Shown piece by piece: positions 1 through 7,611 of a stretch of DNA of 22,529 nucleotides (position 1 is the stretch's first letter; the number at the start of each line of letters is the position of its first letter). A program made the translations under genes and the position numbers. Origin of the DNA: Spirochaetaceae bacterium (GTDB lineage Bacteria > Spirochaetota > Spirochaetia > Treponematales > Breznakiellaceae); the NCBI GenBank assembly GCA_031257995.1, contig JAIRNN010000308.1, forward strand, positions 1 through 22,529, given 5' to 3'. Under the pieces are notes generated by a model, which was given only the letters and a program-made list of their open reading frames with translations, had not been told where the DNA came from and did no database searches.

Positions 1-1
1 G

Positions 2-106
2 TGGAACACCATACGGAACGAAAAGGCACGGACCATAGACTGGCGTTTTACTGCCGCCGATGCCCGGATAAAGCTTAAGAGACTTTATCCACAGTCCCAT
101 AGTTGA
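2..106 (+). CDS. IS630-family transposase, C-terminal end (partial)
   Basis: An open frame enters from the left edge and stops at TGA 104-106, giving 34 residues that begin WNTIRNEKARTIDW and end FTAADARIKLKRLYPQSHS. The W-x-FT-x-x-DARIKLK-x-LYP signature is, from memory, the extreme C terminus of many IS630/Tc1-mariner-type DDE transposases. The catalytic residues lie outside the window, so completeness cannot be judged. It sits downstream of the cheA-cheWR genes on the opposite strand. No terminal inverted repeat can be assigned because the left end is missing. Another frame of the same stretch, ending at base 78, is also open but shows no recognisable motif. Confidence 0.6.
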   Translation, partial: WNTIRNEKARTIDWRFTAADARIKLKRLYPQSHS

Positions 107-112
107 CTGCCT

Positions 113-186
113 GCCAGGAGAGGGGGTAAGCGTAAGCCCGCAGGGCTGGAGCGAGGGGGAGGCTTCCCCCTCCTAATCGCTATCCC
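113..186 (-). repeat. Dispersed GGGGGA-N4-TCCCCC hairpin repeat, copy 1 (inverted)
   Basis: Holds a hairpin GGGGGAGGCTTCCCCC at 159-174 next to GCAGGGCTGGAGCGAGGG. It is the reverse complement of the start of the repeat at 19668. It lies between the transposase remnant and the end of the CheW-CheR-like gene. Confidence 0.7.
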
Positions 187-209
187 CTTTCCAGACCCCG
201 AAAGGGGAA

Positions 210-1613
210 CTACCCTTTCGCAAACGCCGGGATGTCGTCTTTGCCGACGGGACGCCACGGATCGCCGAGTTTCTCGTGTGCGCCGAGGATGACGAGGCCG
301 CCGGGTTTGAGCTTCTCGGCGATGTCGGAGAGGATTTTGTCCTGCTGCGGCGGGGCAAGGAAGGAGAGCACGTCTCGGCAAAACACGAGGTTGATATCGG
401 GCAATGTGTTTTCGTTGGTGATGTCGTGGTATTCGAAGACGATCGAGTCTTTGATCTGCTGGTTGAACGCGCAGCCGGTGTGCGCTTTAGTAAGGAAAGT
501 GCGGCAATATTCGGGCACGGCGGTTTGCTCAAAGGTCATATTAGGGGCGTTGGCAATGGACATGATGTCGCTGTCGTTTGCCCAGATTTTGATGCGGCTG
601 TCGGGATAGCGGATCCGGAGAATACAGGCCAGCGAATAGGTCTCGTAGCCCTTGCCGCAGCCGGCGTTCCACACTTGGATGTTGTTTGACGCGAGATTGG
701 GGAGCAGGGTTTTCAGCGTATAGGCGTATTCATCGCTCCAGAAGGCGCCGGAAAACGGCGAATAGAAGGGCTCGATGTAGGCATCCGCGTCGGAGGCGTT
801 TTTAAGCTGTATCTCGGTACCGCGCCGCGTCCGTCCCCACTCGTCCAGCCGCCGGACAACCCATTCTTCGTTGAGCGAACTTGCGTAAAAGTGTTTGAGC
901 GCGGCGAGCTGGTCTTTGATGAAACCCAAGTCTTCGTTGGACGCGCTTTTGGGAACGCCGTTTGCATCGAGTGCCAGGCTTGACTCGGTCGTTGCCCCTG
1001 CCGCATCGTAGGATTCGGACAGCGCGGACGATGGATCGTGAACAGTGTTTTCGGCGCTTGCCGTAGCACTTGTTGCGACACTTGCGGCGCTCTCTTTGGG
1101 CTGGTTCGGGCTGAATATGCGGACCACATCAAGGATAATGTAGAGGTCGCCGCTTTTTTCGACGACACCCTGAATATACTTAATGTTGATGTCGCCAAAG
1201 ATCGGATGCGGCGGCTGGATTTGTTCCGAATTGATGCCGACAACTTTGTCGATCTTGTCAACAATCGTGCCGTATACCCGGTCTTCAATGTGGAAAATCA
1301 GCATATTCTCTTGCCCGTCATTTCCGCCGTTCTCAATGTTCCTCGAAAGCGGCAGATGGAAGAACGTGCGGAGGTCGATGATGGGAATGATGTCGCCGCG
1401 CAGATTGTACACGCCGCGCACAAACGAAGGCGCGTTGGGGACAAAGGTAAATTTGTCCGCACGGGCGATTTCCTTCACGTTCATAATGTCCACGCCGTAA
1501 TCTTTTCCGCCGAGGCAGAACGTTACCATCTTGAAATCTACGGTATCACTTGCCGCCGCCTTCCTTTCCTGTAATTCCGCGTTTACCTGTGTTAAGTTCC
1601 GTATCTTTTCCAT
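210..1613 (-). CDS. CheW-CheR-like fusion chemotaxis protein
   Basis: A 467-aa cytoplasmic coupling protein. Residues about 25-175 form a CheW domain (VTFCLGGKDYGVDIMNVKEI, then VRGVYNLRGDIIPIIDLR), which links receptors to CheA. A low-complexity A/S/T linker follows (about 176-230), then a CheR-type methyltransferase fold with AGCGKGYETYSLA (SAM loop), FCRDVLSFL and LKPGGLVILGAHEKLG. Canonical CheR has CRNVL and GHSE near these positions, so the domain looks altered and may be structural rather than catalytic. The CheW/CheR-like architecture is known from Treponema receptor arrays. Its ATG is 4 nt after the cheA stop, and the AGGTAGGG ribosome site overlaps that stop, so the pair is translationally coupled. 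The cheX and cheY genes that follow cheW in other treponemes are not seen here: a repeat and a transposase end come next. Confidence 0.9.
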   Translation of the reverse strand: MEKIRNLTQVNAELQERKAAASDTVDFKMVTFCLGGKDYGVDIMNVKEIARADKFTFVPNAPSFVRGVYNLRGDIIPIIDLRTFFHLPLSRNIENGGNDGQENMLIFHIEDRVYGTIVDKIDKVVGINSEQIQPPHPIFGDINIKYIQGVVEKSGDLYIILDVVRIFSPNQPKESAASVATSATASAENTVHDPSSALSESYDAAGATTESSLALDANGVPKSASNEDLGFIKDQLAALKHFYASSLNEEWVVRRLDEWGRTRRGTEIQLKNASDADAYIEPFYSPFSGAFWSDEYAYTLKTLLPNLASNNIQVWNAGCGKGYETYSLACILRIRYPDSRIKIWANDSDIMSIANAPNMTFEQTAVPEYCRTFLTKAHTGCAFNQQIKDSIVFEYHDITNENTLPDINLVFCRDVLSFLAPPQQDKILSDIAEKLKPGGLVILGAHEKLGDPWRPVGKDDIPAFAKG

Positions 1614-1617
1614 AACC

Positions 1618-4035
1618 CTACCTGTTAGTCATTTCGCGCGCGCGGCGGTTTTCCATCTCTTTATGGAGGCCAAGCTCAAGGAGCTGTTGAACGTCAATGA
1701 TGAGCGATACCGATCCGTCGCCGAGAATCGACGCGCCCGCGATGCCCGGTGAATTGGTGTACTGGTCGCGGAGCGGCTTGATAACGACATCTTCTTCACC
1801 GATGAGGCTGTCTACCATAAAGCCCATTTTCTTTTCGGCGGTACCAACGATGACGATAAAGTTGTAATCGGTGGATGCCTCTGTCCTGATGCCGAAAAGC
1901 TGATCCAGACGCAACAGCGATATAACGTCATTCCTGATGTTAAACACCTCGTAGTTGTCGATCTTCTTGATCTCCTCCGGCTTGATACGCAGACTCTCGA
2001 TGACCGACGTGATCGGGATCGAGTAGATTTCCGGCCCGACCCGCACGAGAAGCCCCTGAATGATGGCAAGGGTGAGCGGCAGTTTGATAACAAACTTCGT
2101 TCCCTTGCCCTTCTCGCTGTGCACGGTAACGGTGCCGTTGAGCTTTTCTATCGACCGCTTGACGACATCCAGCCCAACACCGCGCCCGGAAATCGCCGTA
2201 ATAGACTTCGCTGTGGAAAAGCCGGGCTCGAAGATGAGCTGAAACGCCTCGACGTCGGGCAACACCTTGTTCGGATGCAGGAGGCCCCGTTCGATGGCCT
2301 TCGCCTTGACCGCCTCGACATCAATGCCCTTGCCGTCATCGGCGATCTCGATGACGATCATATTCCCTTCGTTGGCGGCCCTGAGCAGCACCATACCCTC
2401 CTCCGGTTTTCCAGCGGCCCTGCGCTCCTCGGCGCTCTCGATACCGTGATCAACCGAGTTTCGCACCGAGTGCATGATCGGATCAAGCAGATCCTCGATG
2501 ACGGACTTATCAAGCTCGGTCTCCTCGCCTTCGATAACCAAGTTGATCTTCTTGGAGAGCGACTTCGAGAGATCGCGAACGAGGCGCGGGAACCGGCTGA
2601 AAATCTGGCTGATGGGCACCATGCGTATCCGCATCACGCCTTCCTGCAATTCTCCGGTGATACGCCCCAAGTTCTGCGAGGTCGAACGGAACTTGACAAC
2701 GTTGGACTTCAACTCCGTCTCGTAGGGGTCAAACAGCGTAAAGAGGTCGCCGTAACTTTCGCCGATCTCTTTGCGTATCTCCTTGACCGACTTTCCTTCC
2801 TCTATACTTTCAAGGTAACCGGGCATACTGTCAAAGAGGCTTTTAATCCGTTCCTGGTAGATGCTTTGAATCGTGTGCAGACCGGTAAGCAGGTCGCCAA
2901 ACTGGTTGGAAATCTGGTTAAACGTCGCCTTCGTGATCACCGTCTCGGACACGAGGTTAAGAAGGTCGTCAATGCGCTTGGAATCAACGCGGAGGATCGA
3001 CCCCGCCTCTTTCCCCGCTTTCGCCGCATCGGCAGCGGGTGCCTTCGCGGGAGATGCCGGTTTCGCGGGGGCAGCATGGGCCTCCTCTTTGGGCGCGGCG
3101 GAAGCCGTGGTTTCCGTGGAAGCAACGGCTTCAGTGGAAGCCGCCGCCGTTTCCGCCGGATCGGAAACCGGAACCTCTGCAGGAACAGCCGCCGGAGACA
3201 CCGCTTGACCTGTCCCCGCAACGATCTCGGCAATATCCGCCGACAACGACACGTCGGGAATCACCACATACTTCATCAACTCATCCTGAGTTTTCTCTGT
3301 GGCAACATAGTAGTCAACAACCGGGAAAAATACGTCCTCGTAGAGCTTCTCAAACTCAGGAACCGTGCGGAGAATAGATCCCACACCCTTCATCGAAGCG
3401 TACACCTGAATCCCGCCCACCGTGTTCATAAGACCGTTCTCGTCCATTTTCACCGAAACCCGGTAAATCGGCGTTCCCGCGTCCGCCGCTTCCCGTAACT
3501 CCTCGATTTCCTGTGCGCTGAGCGTTCCCGCAGGCCCCCCAGAACCGGCGGGGACCGCTGGAATCTTGGCCGGAGGCTGAACATTGGCCGCCGGTTTGGC
3601 CGCGGCCTTTCCTTTTCCGCCCTTCTTGCTTCCCGCCTTGTCCGGCAGCAACGCCTTAAGCGCGGCCTCAATCGCGGAGGTATCTTCCTCGTAAACCGCC
3701 CCTTCCATCCGCTTCTCCAGCATCGCCTTGATCACGTCAATCGCCGATAACAGCGTATCGACCACATCCTCGTTCACCGCCAGCCTGTCGCCGCGTATCT
3801 CGTCCAGCACGTCCTCGACAATATGCGTAAAGTGCGAAAGCTCCATCATCTCAACGGTGGCCGAACCACCCTTCAAGGTATGTGCCGCACGAAAAATCTC
3901 GTCAACCGCATCCCGGTTTTCCGTCTCATTCTCTAACACGAGAATATTCTGCTCAAGCGTATCCACCTGCATCTGCGCTTCGGAAAAGAAATCCTTGAGC
4001 AGCTCCTCGTTATTCGGATCAAGATAATCACTCAT
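1618..4035 (-). CDS. cheA: Chemotaxis histidine kinase CheA
   Basis: An 805-aa sensor kinase that phosphorylates CheY under receptor control. Visible in order: P1 HPt with phospho-acceptor His52 in AAHTLKGG; an A/P-rich linker; a middle region (VSVKMDENGLMNTVGGIQVY) in the P2 position; a second long A/P/E/T linker; P3 dimerisation starting SILRVDSKRIDDLLNLVSE; the ATPase with N box HSVRNSVDHGIE, G1 ADDGKGID and G2 GRGVGLDVV; and a C-terminal CheW-like P5. P3 carries an extra 50 or so residues between its helices, like the discontinuous P3 described in Treponema denticola. I chose ATG 4035 (MSDYLDPNNEELL) because it opens the conserved P1; a TTG 12 codons upstream is also open. The GGGGG before the ATG is unusually close. 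It follows dxs by 88 bp and overlaps nothing upstream. Confidence 0.95.
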   Translation of the reverse strand: MSDYLDPNNEELLKDFFSEAQMQVDTLEQNILVLENETENRDAVDEIFRAAHTLKGGSATVEMMELSHFTHIVEDVLDEIRGDRLAVNEDVVDTLLSAIDVIKAMLEKRMEGAVYEEDTSAIEAALKALLPDKAGSKKGGKGKAAAKPAANVQPPAKIPAVPAGSGGPAGTLSAQEIEELREAADAGTPIYRVSVKMDENGLMNTVGGIQVYASMKGVGSILRTVPEFEKLYEDVFFPVVDYYVATEKTQDELMKYVVIPDVSLSADIAEIVAGTGQAVSPAAVPAEVPVSDPAETAAASTEAVASTETTASAAPKEEAHAAPAKPASPAKAPAADAAKAGKEAGSILRVDSKRIDDLLNLVSETVITKATFNQISNQFGDLLTGLHTIQSIYQERIKSLFDSMPGYLESIEEGKSVKEIRKEIGESYGDLFTLFDPYETELKSNVVKFRSTSQNLGRITGELQEGVMRIRMVPISQIFSRFPRLVRDLSKSLSKKINLVIEGEETELDKSVIEDLLDPIMHSVRNSVDHGIESAEERRAAGKPEEGMVLLRAANEGNMIVIEIADDGKGIDVEAVKAKAIERGLLHPNKVLPDVEAFQLIFEPGFSTAKSITAISGRGVGLDVVKRSIEKLNGTVTVHSEKGKGTKFVIKLPLTLAIIQGLLVRVGPEIYSIPITSVIESLRIKPEEIKKIDNYEVFNIRNDVISLLRLDQLFGIRTEASTDYNFIVIVGTAEKKMGFMVDSLIGEEDVVIKPLRDQYTNSPGIAGASILGDGSVSLIIDVQQLLELGLHKEMENRRAREMTNR

Positions 4036-4082
4036 ACCCCCTATTATCGACAAAAAGTGGTGATGCGTCAAGGCCCAAGAGA

Positions 4083-4127
4083 CGAGAGGTAAGGTGGGGG
4101 AAATTTCCCCTCCTTATATTTTTTTAA
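4083..4127 (+). terminator. Palindrome plus T-run between dxs and cheA
   Basis: AAGGTGGGGGAAATTTCCCCTCCTT folds on the plus strand and is followed by ATATTTTTTT. It therefore resembles an intrinsic terminator for plus-strand transcription. Both adjacent genes are on the minus strand, where no T-run follows. It may block antisense transcripts, or be a short member of the dispersed hairpin family. Confidence 0.4.
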
Positions 4128-6019
4128 GTAGAACAACTATATCCCTCGTCAATCCCGCCGCAGACGGCGGCTATCTGTCGGGCGGAAAGTCTTGCCGCCT
4201 CCAGAAGCTCGGCGCGGGTTGCATGAGGGGGAAATCCGGCGGGGGCGGTGAGGGGGACGACCTTTGCCCGGCAGCCGTGAGTGTGAGCGAAGGCGGCGGC
4301 GAATTCGGCAAAACTGCCGAGGGCGCAGCCTTCTTCGGCGATGACGAAGACGTTGAAGCGGTCGAGCTGTTCGCGGAGGAACGCCTCGTCCACGGGTTTG
4401 ACGAAACGCAGGTTGTAGAGGGCACAGGAGATGCCGCGTTCTTGAAGGATACGGGCCGCGCTGTCCGCTTCTTCCTGCAGGCCGCCTGAAAACGCGATGC
4501 ATATATCCGCTTGGGAGTCTGCGCCATCCGGGTTTGCGGCCTCGCCTTGATGACGGTAAACGCCGCGTCCGAGTTCGAGCGGGGGACAGGCTTCATCGCG
4601 GATTGCCTCGGCTTTGGGATACCGGATGAGGGTCGGCCCGTCTTGGCCAAACGCCCAGTCCAGCATCAGCGTGAGTTCGAGGCCGGTCGCCGGACAGAGG
4701 ACGCTCAAGTTCGGGATGGCGCGAAAGAGGCTCAGGTCGAAGATGCCCTGGTGGGTCTCGCCGTCACCGCCGACGAAACCCGCCCGGTCTACCGCGAAGA
4801 TGACCGGCAGGTTTTGCAGGGCGACATCGTGGATCACTTGGTCCACGGCCCGTTGCATGAAGGTCGCGTAGATGGCGGCTACGGGCCTCATTCCGGCGGC
4901 GGCAAGACCTGCGGCAAAAGTTACGGCGTGTTCTTCGGCGATCCCTACGTCAAAGAAGCGGTCGGGAAATTCCTTCTTAAAGGAAGAAAGCCCCGCGCCT
5001 TTTTCCATCGCCGCCGTTATCGCCACGACACGGCTGTCCCGCCGCGCCGCCGCCGTTATCGCGGACGCAAACGCTTGAGTGAAAGTTCCCGCAAACTCGC
5101 CGCCGGGGGTATCCGGCAGGGGACGCGCCCCCTCAACACCGTGAAACATACTCGGATCGTTCTCCGCCTTGTCGTTGCCCTTGCCTTTGCGAGTTATCAC
5201 ATGGACCACCACCGGCCGCTTATGGGCGCGTACATCCCGCAAGACCTCTTCCAGCCGCCGGATGTTGTGTCCGTCAACCGGGCCAACATACTCAAACCCC
5301 AGATCCACAAAGAAGTTGTCCGTGTAAAACACCGCCTTTACCGCTCGTTTCAGCCGGACGATGCCGTTGAATATCCAATCGCCGATATGCGGAATCTTCT
5401 TCACCGTGCGGTCAATGGTGCGGCGGAACGTCTGGTAGTAGGATTTCACGGAAAGGCGGGAAAGGTAACGGGAAAGAGAACCGACATTCGGCTCGATAGA
5501 CATCCGGTTGTCGTTGAGAATGACGATAAGCGGCAGTTCCAATTGCCCCGCATGGGACAAGGCTTCGTAGGCAAGCCCACCGGTGAGCGCCCCATCCCCG
5601 ATGACCGCAACCGCACGAGTATCCCGTCCCTGTTGTCGTTCCCCCGCAAGCAAGCCGAGCGCCGCCGAAATTGATGTCGAAGCATGGCCCGTGCCAAAAG
5701 CGTCGTGGACGCTTTCACTCCGTTTGGGAAAACCGGACAGCCCGCCCTTTTGCCGCAGAGCCGCAAACCGTTCCGTCCTCCCGGTGAGCAACTTGTGCGC
5801 GTAACACTGATGGCCGACATCCCAGACAATTTTGTCGTTAGGCGACTCAAAAACCCGGTGAATCGCTATTGTCAACTCAACAACGCCGAGATTGGACGCG
5901 AGATGCCCCCCATTTCGCATTACTGTTTTGACAATCACCCCCCGAATCTCGTCGGCTAGACAATCAAGTTGCGAGAAATCCAGATTTTTCAGGTCAGACG
6001 GGCCGCGGATAAACGGCAA
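4124..6019 (-). CDS. dxs: 1-deoxy-D-xylulose-5-phosphate synthase
   Basis: Thiamine-diphosphate enzyme that condenses pyruvate and glyceraldehyde 3-phosphate, the first step of the MEP isoprenoid pathway; cytoplasmic dimer. Visible: SNLGVVELTIAIH, WDVGHQCYAHKLLTGR, GTGHASTSISAALG, the ThDP motif GDGALTGGLAYEAL ending LNDN, YVGPVDGHN, then the transketolase-like half with DVGIAEEHAVTFAAG, ATFMQRAVDQVIHDV and DRAGFVGGDGETHQG. The frame is open to a TTG at 6082 (652 aa). I prefer TTG 6019 (631 aa, MPFIRGPSDLKNL) because it fits the usual Dxs length and because codons upstream of it lie inside another gene read in a different frame. Neither TTG has a good ribosome site, so coupling to the upstream small gene is likely. 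The C terminus ends 88 bp before cheA. Confidence 0.93.
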   Translation of the reverse strand: MPFIRGPSDLKNLDFSQLDCLADEIRGVIVKTVMRNGGHLASNLGVVELTIAIHRVFESPNDKIVWDVGHQCYAHKLLTGRTERFAALRQKGGLSGFPKRSESVHDAFGTGHASTSISAALGLLAGERQQGRDTRAVAVIGDGALTGGLAYEALSHAGQLELPLIVILNDNRMSIEPNVGSLSRYLSRLSVKSYYQTFRRTIDRTVKKIPHIGDWIFNGIVRLKRAVKAVFYTDNFFVDLGFEYVGPVDGHNIRRLEEVLRDVRAHKRPVVVHVITRKGKGNDKAENDPSMFHGVEGARPLPDTPGGEFAGTFTQAFASAITAAARRDSRVVAITAAMEKGAGLSSFKKEFPDRFFDVGIAEEHAVTFAAGLAAAGMRPVAAIYATFMQRAVDQVIHDVALQNLPVIFAVDRAGFVGGDGETHQGIFDLSLFRAIPNLSVLCPATGLELTLMLDWAFGQDGPTLIRYPKAEAIRDEACPPLELGRGVYRHQGEAANPDGADSQADICIAFSGGLQEEADSAARILQERGISCALYNLRFVKPVDEAFLREQLDRFNVFVIAEEGCALGSFAEFAAAFAHTHGCRAKVVPLTAPAGFPPHATRAELLEAARLSARQIAAVCGGIDEGYSCST

Positions 6020-6026
6020 AAGACGG

Positions 6027-6116
6027 CTATTTGTGCTTATGCCGGTTTTTTCTGAGCTTTTTTTTACGTTTGTGAGTAGCAATTTTTTGTAGTTTGCGCT
6101 TTCTTCCGCAGGGCAC
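6027..6116 (-). CDS. bS22/COX24-like small basic ribosomal-type protein (29 aa)
   Basis: A 29-codon gene. GTG at 6116-6114 is preceded by AAGGAG 8-9 nt upstream, and TAG lies at 6029-6027. The peptide starts MPCGRKRKLQKIATHKRK and ends LRKNRHKHK, almost entirely Lys/Arg/His. It matches my memory of the AURKAIP1/COX24 C-terminal family, whose members include mitochondrial mS38 and actinobacterial bS22, tiny proteins bound to ribosomal RNA. It is the first gene behind a consensus promoter. Its frame differs from dxs and it overlaps the longest dxs ORF by 56 bp. It stops 7 nt before the preferred dxs start, suggesting termination-reinitiation. Family assignment rests on pattern recognition; a ribosomal location is inferred. 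Confidence 0.82.
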   Translation of the reverse strand: MPCGRKRKLQKIATHKRKKKLRKNRHKHK

Positions 6117-6147
6117 AGTTAACTCTCCTTGATAATAAAGTGATAGC

Positions 6148-6176
6148 ATTATACACACGCCGCCGAAACTTGTCAA
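6148..6176 (-). promoter_or_regulatory. Consensus sigma-70 promoter for the bS22-like gene and dxs
   Basis: On the minus strand TTGACA (6176-6171), a 17-bp spacer and TATAAT (6153-6148), a perfect match to the housekeeping consensus. Transcription would start near 6141, about 25 nt before the GTG of the small gene, leaving room for its AAGGAG site. Confidence 0.85.
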
Positions 6177-6341
6177 TAGAGCGCATTGCCTCATCAAAAA
6201 TGTTCCCGAAAAGAGTCTGCGCGTTGCGCCGTAAGCCCACCGGTCTATGGCAGCGGGCTGTTTTCCTTATGCCCTACGCTATCACCCGCGCCTGTATCGG
6301 CGAAGGTGTCCGCGCCGTTGTAGCGCGTGGAACAGATGTAT

Positions 6342-6399
6342 GCGGATTTTCCAACCGTTGCCCGGCCGACATAATTTCGACACAATCACCTGGTATAAT
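6342..6399 (+). repeat. 58-bp direct repeat, left copy
   Basis: Shares GCGGATTTTCCA, CCGACATAATTTCGACACAA and CTGGTATA with the copy at 7540-7597 in the same order and spacing. This copy ends TGGTATAAT, a perfect extended -10 element. The two copies bracket the methyltransferase locus. Confidence 0.75.
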
Positions 6400-6421
6400 A
6401 TGGTTAAGGGAATCACGAGGA

Positions 6422-6562
6422 ACCACAGATGGCGCCAAATGGCGACGCAGATAGGACGGATGAACACAGATTTTTTATATCGCGCTCTTCTTTATTCGCG
6501 TTCATTTGTGGACCTTCTTCATTTGTGTCGCCATTTATGGAGCCATCTGTCCCATCTGTGGT
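6422..6562. repeat. Palindromic 141-bp element with 11-bp inverted ends
   Basis: Begins ACCACAGATGG and ends CCATCTGTGGT, exact inverted repeats. The arms keep imperfect similarity further in (AAATGGCGAC against GTCGCCATTT). The motif family CACAGATGAACACAGAT recurs at 22134. No coding capacity; MITE-like. Confidence 0.6.
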
Positions 6563-6586
6563 GAATGTGATTAATGCCTCGCGCGT

Positions 6587-7376
6587 CTATTTTTCGATAA
6601 GTAGCAATAAGTTTGAAGGCAAGCCTAAAAATTTTGCCGTTAGTATTTTGTATTTTTTTATCCCGCTTTCATCACAGATTATTTTTAATTCATTTTTTGT
6701 TAATAAATTTAAATTTTCTTCAAGCGCGAAAAAATCTTTGCCCATTATTTTTAAGAGTTTTCTATGAATACGCTTGGGGAACCAATGAATTAATGGAATC
6801 GCCGTATGTAATTCTATGGGATAATGCCTGCTTGGTGTTGTTATAAACACATATTTATTCGTTATCCGAAAACATTCCTTGATAAATGCGCGTTGATTTC
6901 GATTTGAACCAACGTGTTCAATTACGGCAGATGAAAAAACCAATTCAAACGCGCCGTTTTTAAACGGCATCTCAAGGGCCGTTCCTTGTTTAAATGTTAA
7001 TCCTTTATATTCTTTTTCCATCCAGCTTGCGTTTTGATTTGAAAATGCCGTAATTCTTTCAGGATGGGGATATAAGTTTTCAAAAAAATTGGATGCAATT
7101 TGCGTTCTATCTGCGGTGACTCCAACATCAACTATTGATTCAATGTTTTCCAAATTGATCTTTTGAGACAAGATTTTATATATTCTCAACCTCGTATTGT
7201 ACGCCGCTTTATCCGCGAATGATTCTTTAATGGCTGTCGAATAAGTATAAGTATTAAGTTCCGAGTTCCGAGTTCCGAGTTCCGAGTTCCGAGTTCCGAG
7301 TTCCGAGTTCCGAGTTCCGAGTTCCGAGTTCCGAGTTCCGAGTTCCGAGTTCCGAGTTCCGAGTTCCGAGTTCCAT
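6587..7376 (-). CDS. SAM-dependent methyltransferase behind a heptamer repeat array (predicted phase-variable, OFF as sequenced)
   Basis: The uninterrupted body (6587-7189, 200 aa from a TTG) is a class I methyltransferase of the Methyltransf_11 type: VDVGVTADRT (SAM loop), LTFKQGTALEMPFKNGAF, ELVFSSAVIEHVG, CFRITNKYVFITTP. The substrate is unknown. The TTG has no usable ribosome site, since GAGG abuts it. The frame stays open upstream through AIKESFADKAAYNTRL and into a (GGAACTC)n array. The only nearby ATG is 7376, just upstream of the array, with AAGGAG 12 nt before it and a promoter behind. With 16 units that ATG reads GTRNSEL repeats and hits TAA at 7256-7254. With 15 or 18 units it would run straight into the enzyme. 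The gene is clearly more AT-rich than its neighbours, which suggests acquisition. A simple pseudogene is the alternative. Confidence 0.75.
7257..7374 (-). repeat. Heptanucleotide tandem array (GGAACTC), 16 full units
   Basis: 118 bp of perfect CCGAGTT units on the plus strand (GGAACTC on the coding strand): 16 complete copies at 7261-7372 plus partial ends. No unit contains a stop in any frame; all three frames give cyclic GTRNSEL. Since 7 is not a multiple of 3, each gain or loss of a unit shifts the downstream frame. It lies immediately between an ATG and the methyltransferase body. Confidence 0.97.
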
Positions 7377-7402
7377 TATATTTAAATTCTCCTTTTTGTC
7401 AA
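7375..7402 (-). promoter_or_regulatory. Promoter P2 abutting the heptamer array
   Basis: TTGACA (7402-7397), 16-bp spacer, TATAAT (7380-7375). The start point would fall inside the first heptamers, so array length would also change the leader. The last bases of the -10 overlap the ATG at 7376, which therefore could not be used by this transcript. Confidence 0.55.
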
Positions 7403-7422
7403 GTGCCCTACAGAATATTTAA

Positions 7423-7451
7423 TTTATAACACAGAGCGTTATTTTTGTCAA
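7423..7451 (-). promoter_or_regulatory. Promoter P1 upstream of the methyltransferase ATG
   Basis: TTGACA (7451-7446), 17-bp spacer, TATAAA (7428-7423). A transcript starting near 7416 would carry the AAGGAG (7394-7389) and the ATG at 7376, so P1 is the promoter that fits translation through the array. Confidence 0.65.
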
Positions 7452-7539
7452 CAGGACATTATGTACCAACAGGATAAACGCATAGAACAAATTGCAGTCA
7501 CGGACATCGGGGCTTATCTACAAGGAACCACGAATAAAC

Positions 7540-7597
7540 GCGGATTTTCCAGTCATTGTCCTTCCGACATAATTTCGACACAATCATCTGGTATACT
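7540..7597 (+). repeat. 58-bp direct repeat, right copy
   Basis: Second copy of the 6342-6399 repeat, about 49 of 58 positions identical by eye. It ends TGGTATACT, an extended -10, followed by CAAGGAGTAAGTACATG. It may supply the promoter of the small ORF and copA downstream. Confidence 0.7.
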
Positions 7598-7611
7598 CAA
7601 GGAGTAAGTAC

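Larger units (their letters stand above)
6177..6586. other. Gene-free stretch of about 410 bp
   Basis: No ORF here shows a protein family signature or a ribosome site. The stretch holds a 58-bp direct repeat (6342-6399) with an extended -10 like motif and a 141-bp palindromic element (6422-6562). The remainder, 6181-6341, shows nothing I recognise. Confidence 0.6.

Noticed and set aside
1..78. Plus-strand frame ending FYCRRCPDKA as a zinc-type protein end
   Set aside because: The neighbouring frame (2-106) matches a transposase C terminus over its whole length, so this one is likely a shadow.
2119..3498. Long plus-strand open frame (459 aa) opposite cheA
   Set aside because: It mirrors the codon structure of cheA, gives an Arg/His-rich product without family motifs and has no ribosome site. 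CheA on the other strand is unmistakable.
6282..6467. 61-aa minus-strand ORF with a hydrophobic N-terminal half
   Set aside because: It runs through the 58-bp repeat and the palindromic element, and has no ribosome site or relative.
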